Assembly (NCBI GenBank): GCA_008933045.1
Contig: WBXJ01000140.1
Coordinates: forward strand, 1 to 7,775
DNA from: Verrucomicrobiota bacterium
Lineage (GTDB): Bacteria > Verrucomicrobiota > Verrucomicrobiia > Limisphaerales > SXQI01
Direction of reading: 5' to 3'
DNA: 7,775 nt
Translations under genes and position numbers: made by a program
Part shown: positions 1 to 6,872 of the stretch, piece after piece
Position numbering within the stretch: the first letter of the stretch is position 1
How the letters are laid out: each line of letters begins with the position of its first letter
The notes under the pieces: model-generated
Told to the model about the DNA's origin: nothing
What the model saw: only the letters and a program-made list of their open reading frames with translations
Database searches by the model: none

Positions 1-275
1 AGCCGGTGGTTCAGGTTTCGGTGTCGCAGGCGCAGGCTGTGGTGTGGCTGGCGCAGGCTGTGGCACAACGGGCGGAGTGGCAGCCGGTGGTTCAGGCTTC
101 GGCGTCGCAGGCGCAGGCGTCGGTGTTGCCGGTGCCGGTGGCGGTGCAACGGCTGGAGTGGCAGCCGGTGGTTCAGGTTTCGGTGTCGCAGGCGCAGGCG
201 TCGGTGTTGCCGGTGCCGGTGCAACGGCTAGAGTGGCAGGGGGCGGTTCAGGTTCTGGGGTGGCCGATGCAGGTT
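1..275. repeat. 81-bp tandem repeat inside the Pro/Ala/Thr-rich coding region
   Basis: Three units begin with the same string, agccggtggttcagg, at 1, 82 and 163, giving an 81-bp (27-codon) period. The third unit is 6 bp shorter, lacking one ggcggt, so it runs 163-237. A decayed fourth unit follows from 238 to about 275. Units 2 and 3 are nearly identical at DNA level, which points to recent duplication by slippage or recombination. All length changes are multiples of 3, so the minus-strand frame is kept. The array continues past the left edge. Confidence 0.85.
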
Positions 276-768
276 GCGGGACTTGAGTTGGTTCGGACAT
301 TCGCGGCGGCGGCGTTGCTTTGCCGTGAACATCCGGCTGCTGCCCCCCTTCGTTTGCCACAGTTGGAGAGCGTCGAGGGAAAAAATTCCCACCGGCTATA
401 ACCAAGACAGCCGCAGAAAAGGCCAAGAGTGAGATCATCGCCACTTTTCGTAGCTTCTTTTGAAAATGCTCCGCGGCCTTTGCGCACTCGATTGCGCGTG
501 CGTATTCCGTATTGCCGGGAGACTGCTTGAGCGCGGCCTCCCATAGACGGCAAGCGCGTGCATACTGGCGCTGTTGCGCAGAAATACGGGCGAGCAAATC
601 GAGTTCTCGTGGAACAGATGATACCCGACCGTTCGATGAGAGAAGGCCCTCTGCTTCAAGGTAGCGACGGGATCGAGCCAGTTCAGCGGCTCGGGCAAAG
701 CGAATCTGGTCGAAACACTCTTTCAGTGCGTCGTGCAGGAGCTGTGGCGGTTTCTCTAGGTGGTTCAT
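1..768 (-). CDS. TPR-like single-pass membrane protein with Pro/Ala/Thr-rich repeat tail (3' end beyond window)
   Basis: An open frame of 256 codons runs from an ATG at 768 to the left edge with no stop, so the gene is partial. Residues about 24-100 are helical and TPR-like (for example ARAAELARSRRYLEAEGLL, then an ARACRLWEAAL helix). A basic stretch (QKKLRK) precedes one hydrophobic helix at about 110-127, predicting an N-in, C-out membrane protein. From about residue 150 the chain is almost only Pro, Ala, Thr, Glu, Lys and Val, with PATPKPEPPA-type units encoded by 81-bp DNA repeats; this should be an extended linker crossing the periplasm or cell wall to a domain not in the window. It starts 15 nt after the Hsp70 stop, in the same frame, as the last gene seen in the operon. 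An in-frame GTG two codons upstream (774) is an alternative start. I do not recognise a named family; adaptor or anchor for the chaperone is an inference. Confidence 0.8.
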   Translation of the reverse strand, partial: MNHLEKPPQLLHDALKECFDQIRFARAAELARSRRYLEAEGLLSSNGRVSSVPRELDLLARISAQQRQYARACRLWEAALKQSPGNTEYARAIECAKAAEHFQKKLRKVAMISLLAFSAAVLVIAGGNFFPRRSPTVANEGGQQPDVHGKATPPPRMSEPTQVPQPASATPEPEPPPATLAVAPAPATPTPAPATPKPEPPAATPAVAPPPAPATPTPAPATPKPEPPAATPPVVPQPAPATPQPAPATPKPEPPA

Positions 769-783
769 GGGCACGAAATCCGG

Positions 784-3264
784 TTAATGAATCAAGCCCG
801 CGCCATAACCACGTTTTTCAGCCTCAACGACTTCGCGCGGTAGCAAAACCCAAAGTTGCCTCACGATGCTTTGCAGCCCGTTGATGTTGTTTTTGACGAT
901 GCAGTCGCGGCCTTGCTCAAGGAGGCGTGTTGCCCGCGTTTGATCTGTCATCCGTGCCTGCTCTTTTTCCGTTCGTTGAAACTGATTCACCCAGAACCCT
1001 GGCTGAGCGAAAACGATCTCCCAGTAGAGGCTTTGGACTTGGTCAATCTTCTTGCGTAGGCGATCCGTCTTGCGTGCGAGAATTATATCCTCGACCTCAC
1101 CGGAAAGTTCAGCCGCTTTGTCCTTTTGGCCCTGTGAACCACTGCGGTCTGCGACTGCCATTAGGTCTTCGAGTTCCTTCCGAGCATCCGCAACTAAAGC
1201 AGGCCATTCGAGTGCGTCAGCAGCTTCATCGAGCTTGAGCTTCAGTTCCAGCAAGCGCTTCTCACACTTCGCCGCTGCGTCCGGGTTGCCTTTCGCTGCG
1301 GCGACAGCCTCCTTAACCTCTTGCATCAATGGAGAGTCCTCAACATTTTGAACCAATCGCCCAGCGCTCTCACCTTCCGCGTCAGCCGCCTTCGCCTTTA
1401 CTTCACGAAACCGCCGCATCTCTGCATCGTAGTCCTTTCTTAGAAAATCTGAATCTGCCGCCTTGTGCCGCAGAACTACCTTCGCGGAAAAATCTTCATC
1501 AAGGAACGGCACGAACGCAGTGACGGTGATAATGCGTGACTCGTCCATGCGAAGAGTGACTTCCACTTCACTGCCGGCAGGAAGATCACGGCGAATATTC
1601 GCAGCGTCGATGAAATGGTCGTCTATATGACGGTTGCGATCCGCCAAGTCGTTCTCTCCTTCGACGATTGGAATCCTGATTAACTCGCCCGTTTGACCCT
1701 GCCGAATTGTGTGAGTGGTCCGAAAGTCGTGTGTGGCCTTCTGCGGCAATCCACGTCCCTTTTCAAAGAACCTGTAGTATTCATTGTTTGCGAGAGCAAT
1801 CCCCATCGAGTTGGGAAGTGTCTGCTCCTCGACAACAGCCCCGATTGTATAAGTCAGCGTGTCTGGAGTCGTCTTCTGCTTTCTTCCGCTGGGATCCAAT
1901 AGCTCGATTGCAAACTTGTTCCGCTCACCACGCTCCGCGTGCAAATCGACCATAAATACACCGTCGGCACGGAGCGAGATCTTTCCGCTCCGCCACTGCG
2001 TCTTCGTGTTCACCAGTTCGAGCGAAAAACCTGTGAAGTCTTGCGTGGACGGCCCGGAGACTTTTCCGCCAGCCATCGGAGCACTATCAATCCCAACGGG
2101 TTTGTGTTTGAGGTCAATCGAGTATTCTCCGGCGGCTAGTGGAGCAGCCGTGCGGCCCTTGAATCGTTGAGTGCCTGCGAATACGGCAGCACCCCGTGCA
2201 ACAACTGTCAGCGGATTAACGCTATGGTCAAGCGGAATACCAAGATTACTCACGAGCAATTCGCGGAAGTATTGGGCAAGCGTGGGGCCACCGACGAGAA
2301 TGACTTTCTGCACCGCATCCTTGCCGAGATTTTTTTCCTGCAAAACGCGCTTACAAATCTCTGTTGAGCGGATGATGAGTGGCTCCGCAACCCTAAGCAG
2401 TTCACTTCGACTCACTTCGCACTCGAACTCGATTTCCTCTCCGTTGCTGTCTGCGAACTTGCAGGCTTCCAGCGTAGCACGCTCGCTGCGGGAGAGGTCG
2501 ATTTTGGCGATCTCAGCAGAGCGCTTCAACTTTGCAAACGCCTGCCTCCATTGTTTGTTGCCCCGGGTGAAATCTTTCAGGTCGAATTCACCGAGCAGAC
2601 GCGGAACAAGAACTTGCTCTACGATGGCCCAATCCATGTCTGAACCACCGAGGAAGTTATCGCCGCCGTGATTGACGACGTGAATGGTGCCTTCTTCTGC
2701 TTTGATTAAAGCTGCGTCGAAAGTGCCTCCGCCAAAATCATAGACGAGCCAGTAAGCTTTCTCCTGATCAGCCTGGAAGCCATAGGCAAGCGCTGCCGCC
2801 ACGGGCTCTTGTAACAGTGGGCTTTCCCTGAATCCCGCAAGCTGTGCGGCTTTGCGCGTAGCATCGCATTGGTGCAACTCGAACGCTGCCGGAACGGTGA
2901 TGACTGCCGCCTCAACGACTTCGCCCATGAGTTGCTGCACGTCACCTTTAAGCTCCTTCAGGACGAGCGCCGACAGTTCTTCCGGCTTGTGCTTTTCTCC
3001 AGCACTCTCGAATCGGTATTCGTGATTACTCCCCATTTGTCGTTTGAACTCCACATGAGCATCCTCCTTGTTCGAGTCGCAAATTACATTTTTGGCGCGG
3101 AACCCGACGCGAGTTGCGCCCTTCTTGTCGATGCTGACGGCAGAAGGGGTTATATCGTGCTGGTCGTTGTTCTTGATAATTTCTGCGGCGACTTCTTTGA
3201 GCACAGCGATGGCGCTGTTGGTCGTCCCTAAATCAATTCCGAAGTCGATAGTTGTTCTGCTCAT
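784..3264 (-). CDS. Divergent Hsp70-family chaperone (DnaK-like) with extra inter-domain segment
   Basis: ATP-driven Hsp70, 826 aa against about 640 for DnaK. The ATP-binding domain spans about 4-366. It has phosphate-1 IDLGTTNS (10-17), phosphate-2 YDFGGGTFD (175-183) and the adenosine motif VILVGGP (321-327). Residues matching DnaK D8, K70, E171, D194, T199 and D201 are all present (D11, K74, E153, D176, T181, D183), so hydrolysis should work. The usual LLLDVTPLSLG linker is missing; about 110 residues of likely beta structure (about 375-480) come before a recognisable substrate-binding beta domain (about 484-600, with KGRGLP, IPIVEGEN and a LPAGSEVEVTLRMDE block). The C-terminus (about 604-826) is a long helical region with no EEVD-like end. 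I chose the ATG at 3264 because the Hsp70 fold begins there and it overlaps the GrpE-like stop as ATGA; the frame is open up to an ATG at 3366, but that part lies inside the upstream gene. A stand-alone housekeeping DnaK is unlikely given this architecture. Confidence 0.93.
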   Translation of the reverse strand: MSRTTIDFGIDLGTTNSAIAVLKEVAAEIIKNNDQHDITPSAVSIDKKGATRVGFRAKNVICDSNKEDAHVEFKRQMGSNHEYRFESAGEKHKPEELSALVLKELKGDVQQLMGEVVEAAVITVPAAFELHQCDATRKAAQLAGFRESPLLQEPVAAALAYGFQADQEKAYWLVYDFGGGTFDAALIKAEEGTIHVVNHGGDNFLGGSDMDWAIVEQVLVPRLLGEFDLKDFTRGNKQWRQAFAKLKRSAEIAKIDLSRSERATLEACKFADSNGEEIEFECEVSRSELLRVAEPLIIRSTEICKRVLQEKNLGKDAVQKVILVGGPTLAQYFRELLVSNLGIPLDHSVNPLTVVARGAAVFAGTQRFKGRTAAPLAAGEYSIDLKHKPVGIDSAPMAGGKVSGPSTQDFTGFSLELVNTKTQWRSGKISLRADGVFMVDLHAERGERNKFAIELLDPSGRKQKTTPDTLTYTIGAVVEEQTLPNSMGIALANNEYYRFFEKGRGLPQKATHDFRTTHTIRQGQTGELIRIPIVEGENDLADRNRHIDDHFIDAANIRRDLPAGSEVEVTLRMDESRIITVTAFVPFLDEDFSAKVVLRHKAADSDFLRKDYDAEMRRFREVKAKAADAEGESAGRLVQNVEDSPLMQEVKEAVAAAKGNPDAAAKCEKRLLELKLKLDEAADALEWPALVADARKELEDLMAVADRSGSQGQKDKAAELSGEVEDIILARKTDRLRKKIDQVQSLYWEIVFAQPGFWVNQFQRTEKEQARMTDQTRATRLLEQGRDCIVKNNINGLQSIVRQLWVLLPREVVEAEKRGYGAGLIH
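3261..3264 (-). other. ATGA stop/start overlap joining grpE-like and hsp70-like genes
   Basis: On the minus strand ATGA at 3264-3261 holds the Hsp70 ATG (3264-3262) and the GrpE-like TGA (3263-3261). Such a 4-nt overlap usually gives coupled translation by re-initiating ribosomes, fitting partners needed in fixed proportion. It also settles the Hsp70 start. Confidence 0.85.
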
Positions 3265-3758
3265 AGTTTTGCTTCTGTTGAGGCGGGGGTCGCAATGACC
3301 ACTTCGCCCATTTGGATGATTTGTTGTTGCCAATAGATTGTTGGCTTGATGGTTTCGGTAACGCATTCACGAGAAATGCCCTGTTTTGGCTCCGTTGTGA
3401 TGACCTTCAATGGAAGGCCGTAATCGAAAGCGTCGCCAGTGTGATTCTTCACTTCCAGCCCCATCGTCTGCAAACTTTCGAGCACGCTCTCAATGTGTCG
3501 ATAAACGCGCTTCATCTCCTCACGCACTTCACCTGAAGCTCCATCGAGCATTCTTGTCTTCGCCTTCCAAGCATTTGTTGCAATGTCCGCCATACCCTTA
3601 ACGAAGCTCGGAGGAACTGAGTGGCGAACTTCTTCGCCGCCGATTTTACCTTGCACGCTCGCAAGCAATGAACGTTCGATCTGTATTGCTCTTTCAATAA
3701 GAGAGTCCCCATCAGGGAATCTCACTTCAGGAATTTTGAATTCATTTGGTTGTTTCAT
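3261..3758 (-). CDS. Short GrpE-like nucleotide exchange factor
   Basis: 165 aa. GrpE proteins release ADP from Hsp70 and so reset the chaperone cycle. Residues about 76-98 form a helix (EVREEMKRVYRHIESVLESL), and about 100-158 resemble the GrpE beta-wing domain: a G-D-A-F-D core (108-112) like the family G-x-x-F-D-P, then a V-T-E-T-I-K-P-T-I-Y block (133-142) and a final GEVVIATP strand (151-158) in place of the usual RPA-x-VVV. The long N-terminal coiled coil of typical GrpE (about 200 aa in E. coli) is mostly absent, and the family Pro after FD is Tyr here. The gene lies 26 nt after the J-like gene and overlaps the Hsp70 start by 4 nt, which strongly supports the assignment. The ATG at 3758 has no visible Shine-Dalgarno site. 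Similarity is real but distant; some lineages would annotate this as hypothetical. Confidence 0.78.
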   Translation of the reverse strand: MKQPNEFKIPEVRFPDGDSLIERAIQIERSLLASVQGKIGGEEVRHSVPPSFVKGMADIATNAWKAKTRMLDGASGEVREEMKRVYRHIESVLESLQTMGLEVKNHTGDAFDYGLPLKVITTEPKQGISRECVTETIKPTIYWQQQIIQMGEVVIATPASTEAKL

Positions 3759-3784
3759 TATGATGGGTAGATAAAACTAGCTGT

Positions 3785-5563
3785 TTAGTGGATAGTGAAC
3801 CCGTCCAATGTCTGTTTCCCGCTTTGCTTTTGTATAGCCTTTCTCATTTCTCCGAATTTCTGCTCTTGTTGATAACTTGGTGCGCTGTGTGCGTCGTTCT
3901 CGCGAGTAGCTTGTGACACTGGCGATGCGGACTTTTGTGTGGTAGCAAATGCGTTGCTTGCTACGTAGTGTCCTGTAAGCACAAGCAACGCAACAGCACC
4001 CAGCATAACGAGACAGCCAGCGCCACTCTTCGGCGTATTCTGAGCCGACTTGCTGAGCAATACTCCGTGCAGAGTTGTGCTATCCTCTATCAAACGCTGC
4101 CGTATCTCAGTATCGAAAGCGTATTTCATGGCCACGCTGTTAGCATTCGTCGCAGTTGTCACGTCTTGGTGTTCGTTCCAGGCGTCGAGGGAAATAGTGC
4201 GCAAGACTATTGCAGCACTATTGAGTAAATCAGTGCGCGCTTCGGTTGTTTCAATGCCCAAAGAAACCACTACAATACAAGGAGCTACTTCCCTTTCAAA
4301 GCGGGCAAGACGAACACTCGGGTGCTCCTTGCTATCTTGGAGCTTCTTCAGGAGCGCGTGGGCAGGCTCTACTGTTTTGAATGCGAGATTGCCGTTCAAA
4401 ACTTCAAGTGTCTTCTCGATCTGCCGCCTTAACTCTACTGAAGACACTATAGGCATGACTGCATTCAAAAGTGCGATGCAACCCTTATTGTCCCCAGTCT
4501 CTTTATGGTAGCCAATAGGTATAAGATTACAAAGATTGGCAATCTCATCCGAAAGTTCATTCGTCGCGTCGCTTTTCTTCCCGAAAAATAGTTCAAATAA
4601 TGAAAGCGTTTGTCGAGCGTGATCGAGAAGTTCACGAGCAGCGTTCAGTCCGTCTTTGGGTTCTTTGGCAGCGCGGTCTTTTGCCCGCTGAATTTGCTGC
4701 TCTATTCGATTAGTAGCGGGAATTAGCACTAACTCGGCAGTCTCCTTGATGTTGTCGAGGCCTTCGTTGGTCTCGCGCATAAACTGAACGTGAACCTGAG
4801 CCACGTCCATCCGTCCACTCTCCGCGTAACGCACGGCTAGCTCCGCATTTATTTTGTCGAGCGCTTGTGGCAAAGTCGAACGCATCCTGCGCGCGAAACC
4901 GCTCGTCAAACGGGGGTCATCCAGATGCTTGATTCGCGAACTCACGCTCTCCCAGAGCAGATCATCTACGGCGAGTAAATTCCATCTCTTGAAAGCGGAA
5001 CGCCACAGCTTCTCAATCTTTTGCCTATTTTTGTCCGCGAATTCGCCAGTCTTGGCGTAGTGATTCTCCCATTCGAGAGCCAGAAGATGCCGCAACACTG
5101 CAACATTGTGCATCGCGATGAATCCATCGGAGGGACTGGTTTCCAGTGCCTTCCAGATTTCTAAAGCGGCGTCTGCATCACCGCCTTCAAGAGCTTTGAT
5201 AGCGGGGTCGGATGAGCTCTTTCCAAACTGTCGAGGCCAGAACCAAAAGAACTCATCAATGATCCGTAGTTCTGGATCTTTGAGTCTTTGAATCGCTTCC
5301 CGGATTTGATCAACTGTGGGTGGAGTTTTGAGCGCCAAAGCTCCGGTATGCACACTCTTTCCCTGACCAAGCTCCTCCATCATCTTGAGCTTATCAGCGT
5401 GCTTCGTGATCTCGCGTGTTGTCGCGTCCACGGGTAGTCCGGTAATGCGGAATGCGTTATTTCTGAACAGTTCTGGCGTAGATGCGTCGAGAAGCGATTT
5501 GCAGAGCGTGGAATTGCTTCGCAGCGAGCGGCCTGAGTTTGAGTTGTCGTCAGTAAGGGACAT
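3785..5563 (-). CDS. Membrane-anchored protein with degenerate J-like N-terminal domain
   Basis: 592 aa. Residues about 36-109 follow the J-domain plan: NAFRITGLPVDATTREI (36-52) matches the helix I-II entry of DnaJ (YEILGV-x-x-DA-x-x-x-EI), and IREAIQRLKDPELR (87-100) matches helix III-IV (I-x-EAY-x-x-L-x-DP-x-x-R). The HPD motif that stimulates Hsp70 ATPase is missing; a loop of about 20 residues (LGQGKSVHTGALALKTPPTV) sits in that place. The domain ends with EFFWFWP (104-110). Residues about 120-510 are mostly alpha-helical with TPR-like stretches (for example 123-163). One hydrophobic helix at about 515-533 leaves a C-terminal tail of about 59 residues, presumably outside, with the bulk in the cytoplasm. 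It begins 12 nt after the kinase stop, with a GAGA element shortly upstream of the ATG. I read it as the membrane-tethered co-chaperone or substrate-recognition subunit for the downstream Hsp70; J-like homology is inferred by eye. Confidence 0.82.
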   Translation of the reverse strand: MSLTDDNSNSGRSLRSNSTLCKSLLDASTPELFRNNAFRITGLPVDATTREITKHADKLKMMEELGQGKSVHTGALALKTPPTVDQIREAIQRLKDPELRIIDEFFWFWPRQFGKSSSDPAIKALEGGDADAALEIWKALETSPSDGFIAMHNVAVLRHLLALEWENHYAKTGEFADKNRQKIEKLWRSAFKRWNLLAVDDLLWESVSSRIKHLDDPRLTSGFARRMRSTLPQALDKINAELAVRYAESGRMDVAQVHVQFMRETNEGLDNIKETAELVLIPATNRIEQQIQRAKDRAAKEPKDGLNAARELLDHARQTLSLFELFFGKKSDATNELSDEIANLCNLIPIGYHKETGDNKGCIALLNAVMPIVSSVELRRQIEKTLEVLNGNLAFKTVEPAHALLKKLQDSKEHPSVRLARFEREVAPCIVVVSLGIETTEARTDLLNSAAIVLRTISLDAWNEHQDVTTATNANSVAMKYAFDTEIRQRLIEDSTTLHGVLLSKSAQNTPKSGAGCLVMLGAVALLVLTGHYVASNAFATTQKSASPVSQATRENDAHSAPSYQQEQKFGEMRKAIQKQSGKQTLDGFTIH

Positions 5564-5575
5564 AGCGCATTTCTC

Positions 5576-6676
5576 TCACATACTGATGCCACAGCGCCAC
5601 AATTTCACCTGATTGGCATATTTGCTCCTCAATTTCTGAGACTTATTGAAAGCTTCCTCCATCAAATCCGCTGCTTCTGAGAGCCTTCCAGCCTGCTTTG
5701 CCTGAAAAGCACGTTCGACGCGAGATTCAGCGCTTCGTTCGTTTGCTGGTGACTGCTCTCCGAGCACCGTCTTCGATGCCTCACTGGAAACGAACGTGGC
5801 GGCACTTGCTGATTCCGATGTTGCCGGTTTCCAGTGCTCCAGGGCATCCAAAAGTTCCTTGGCAGTCGCGTAGCGAGCCTCGGGACGTTTTTCGAGAGCC
5901 TTCAGAACAATGCGATCCAATGCCTTGTTGGCGTCGGGATTGATTTCCGACGGCGGCGGAAATGATCCGTCAAACAAATCCGGTGCGTCCCACGTAGCAT
6001 TCGGAGGCAATGGAAACGGAAGTTTGTCGGTGAGCAGAAGGTAGAGCGTGGTGCCGATGGCCCATACGTCACCGGCGCACGAGTCGCTCTTTTGCTGGGT
6101 GAACACTTCAGGTGGTTTGAAGGAGAGCGTGCCCGCAGCGGTAGCCAGAAGCGTGAGAGGGTTCACTTTCTTCGCGAGACCGAAGTCGCTCGCTCGCGCA
6201 CGGAGTCCGTCTGCTTCGTAGCCCACGAGGATGTTCTGCGGCTTGATGTCCCGATGAATGATCGGCGGATTCTCGCGGTGTGCTTGGGCGATCCCACGAC
6301 AGACTTGTTTCATCAAATCGAGCGTCGTTTCGATGGGCACCAAATGAACACCGTGCGAGTGCCAGAATTTATCCAAGCTGCCGCCTGGAACATTCTCCAT
6401 CGTGAAGTAGCCGCAGACACCTCGTTTGGATTCGGTCACGTTGGCGTCGAAAACGCGGACGATGTTCGGATGGCCAATGCGGGAGAGAAGAACGGCTTCG
6501 CCGAGCATGTCGTTGATGTCATCTAGGCTCATCCCGACACGCTTGAACACCTTCATCGCCTGCCGGCCGAGGAAGCGATGCTTGACCCGGTAAACTTCCG
6601 CAAACGCCCCCTCACCGAGGAAGCGTTCCACCTCGTAGGTGTCGCGGATGATCTGACCTTCTTCGAGGAGGCGCAT
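5576..6676 (-). CDS. Hanks-type Ser/Thr protein kinase, soluble, with TPR-like C-terminal tail
   Basis: 366 aa from the ATG at 6676. All catalytic elements are present: glycine loop GEGAFAEV (21-28), ATP lysine in AMKVFK (K42), helix-C Glu60, HRDIKPQN (141-148, an RD kinase), DFG (164-166), activation loop with several Thr ending in KPPEV (Glu190), Asp203 of the DVWAIG motif, and Arg268 near the domain end. It should be an active cytoplasmic Ser/Thr kinase, with no membrane helix. A Ser/Ala/Glu-rich linker leads to about 50 residues (317-366) that look like one TPR (QAGRLSEAADLMEEAF), perhaps a docking tail for the helical-repeat partners downstream. It is the first gene of the operon. The start is uncertain: I prefer 6676 as the only in-frame ATG, 13 residues before the kinase fold. 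The frame stays open to 6787, with a TTG at 6754 (392 aa) and a GTG at 6730 that has AAGGA upstream. Likely targets are its operon neighbours, by inference. Confidence 0.92.
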   Translation of the reverse strand: MRLLEEGQIIRDTYEVERFLGEGAFAEVYRVKHRFLGRQAMKVFKRVGMSLDDINDMLGEAVLLSRIGHPNIVRVFDANVTESKRGVCGYFTMENVPGGSLDKFWHSHGVHLVPIETTLDLMKQVCRGIAQAHRENPPIIHRDIKPQNILVGYEADGLRARASDFGLAKKVNPLTLLATAAGTLSFKPPEVFTQQKSDSCAGDVWAIGTTLYLLLTDKLPFPLPPNATWDAPDLFDGSFPPPSEINPDANKALDRIVLKALEKRPEARYATAKELLDALEHWKPATSESASAATFVSSEASKTVLGEQSPANERSAESRVERAFQAKQAGRLSEAADLMEEAFNKSQKLRSKYANQVKLWRCGISM

Positions 6677-6754
6677 TGATTTGTTCTTGGGATCTAGAGT
6701 GCCTTTAACCGATTCGATTACGGGCGACACGCGAAATCGTTCCTTTTCATTCAA

Positions 6755-6872
6755 TTCCGCAGACCTGGTTGAATCATTTTTGGATCAACGGATCCGAGGC
6801 AAGTGGAAAATTTTGCTTTCAAACAGGGCAAAAAACATCTTTCAATCCGGCAGGTGAAATTTCCCATGTGAG
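6755..6872. promoter_or_regulatory. Divergent intergenic region, likely holding both promoters
   Basis: This AT-richer gap lies between the start of the leftward chaperone operon and the rightward membrane gene, so promoters for both should be here. I see no strong -35/-10 pair in either direction. Two small symmetric elements are present: ggatc-aacg-gatcc at 6782-6795 and aaaatttt at 6807-6814. Either could be an operator or chance. The role is inferred from gene arrangement alone. Confidence 0.4.

Noticed and set aside
1..275. CRISPR array or origin iterons
   Set aside because: The units are contiguous, 81 bp long, without spacers, and are coding in a continuous frame.
44..286. Plus-strand Gly/Ala-rich frame resembling a PE-PGRS-type or silk-like protein
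   Set aside because: It is the complement of Pro/Ala/Thr codons in the minus-strand gene. The minus-strand reading has a TPR-like domain, a membrane helix and operon context; this one has none.
6..401. Plus-strand frame of 131 codons rich in Val, Gln and Ala
   Set aside because: It is the antisense reading of the 81-bp repeat array of the minus-strand gene; its apparent repeats are a by-product, and it has only a GTG start.
248..698. Two minus-strand frames (248-553 and 435-698) over the TPR-like gene
   Set aside because: They are in frames other than the 256-codon open frame, show no domain logic and overlap it fully.
3265..3366. Upstream extension of the Hsp70 frame to an ATG at 3366
   Set aside because: These 34 codons lie inside the GrpE-like gene, have no Hsp70 similarity, and the ATGA overlap gives a better start at 3264.
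6092..6526. Plus-strand frame of 144 codons
   Set aside because: It is a shadow of the kinase gene, which has every catalytic motif on the other strand.
6811..6840. Plus-strand promoter TTGCTT with 17-bp spacer and CATCTT
   Set aside because: Only about half of the -10 positions match the consensus; not strong enough to call.
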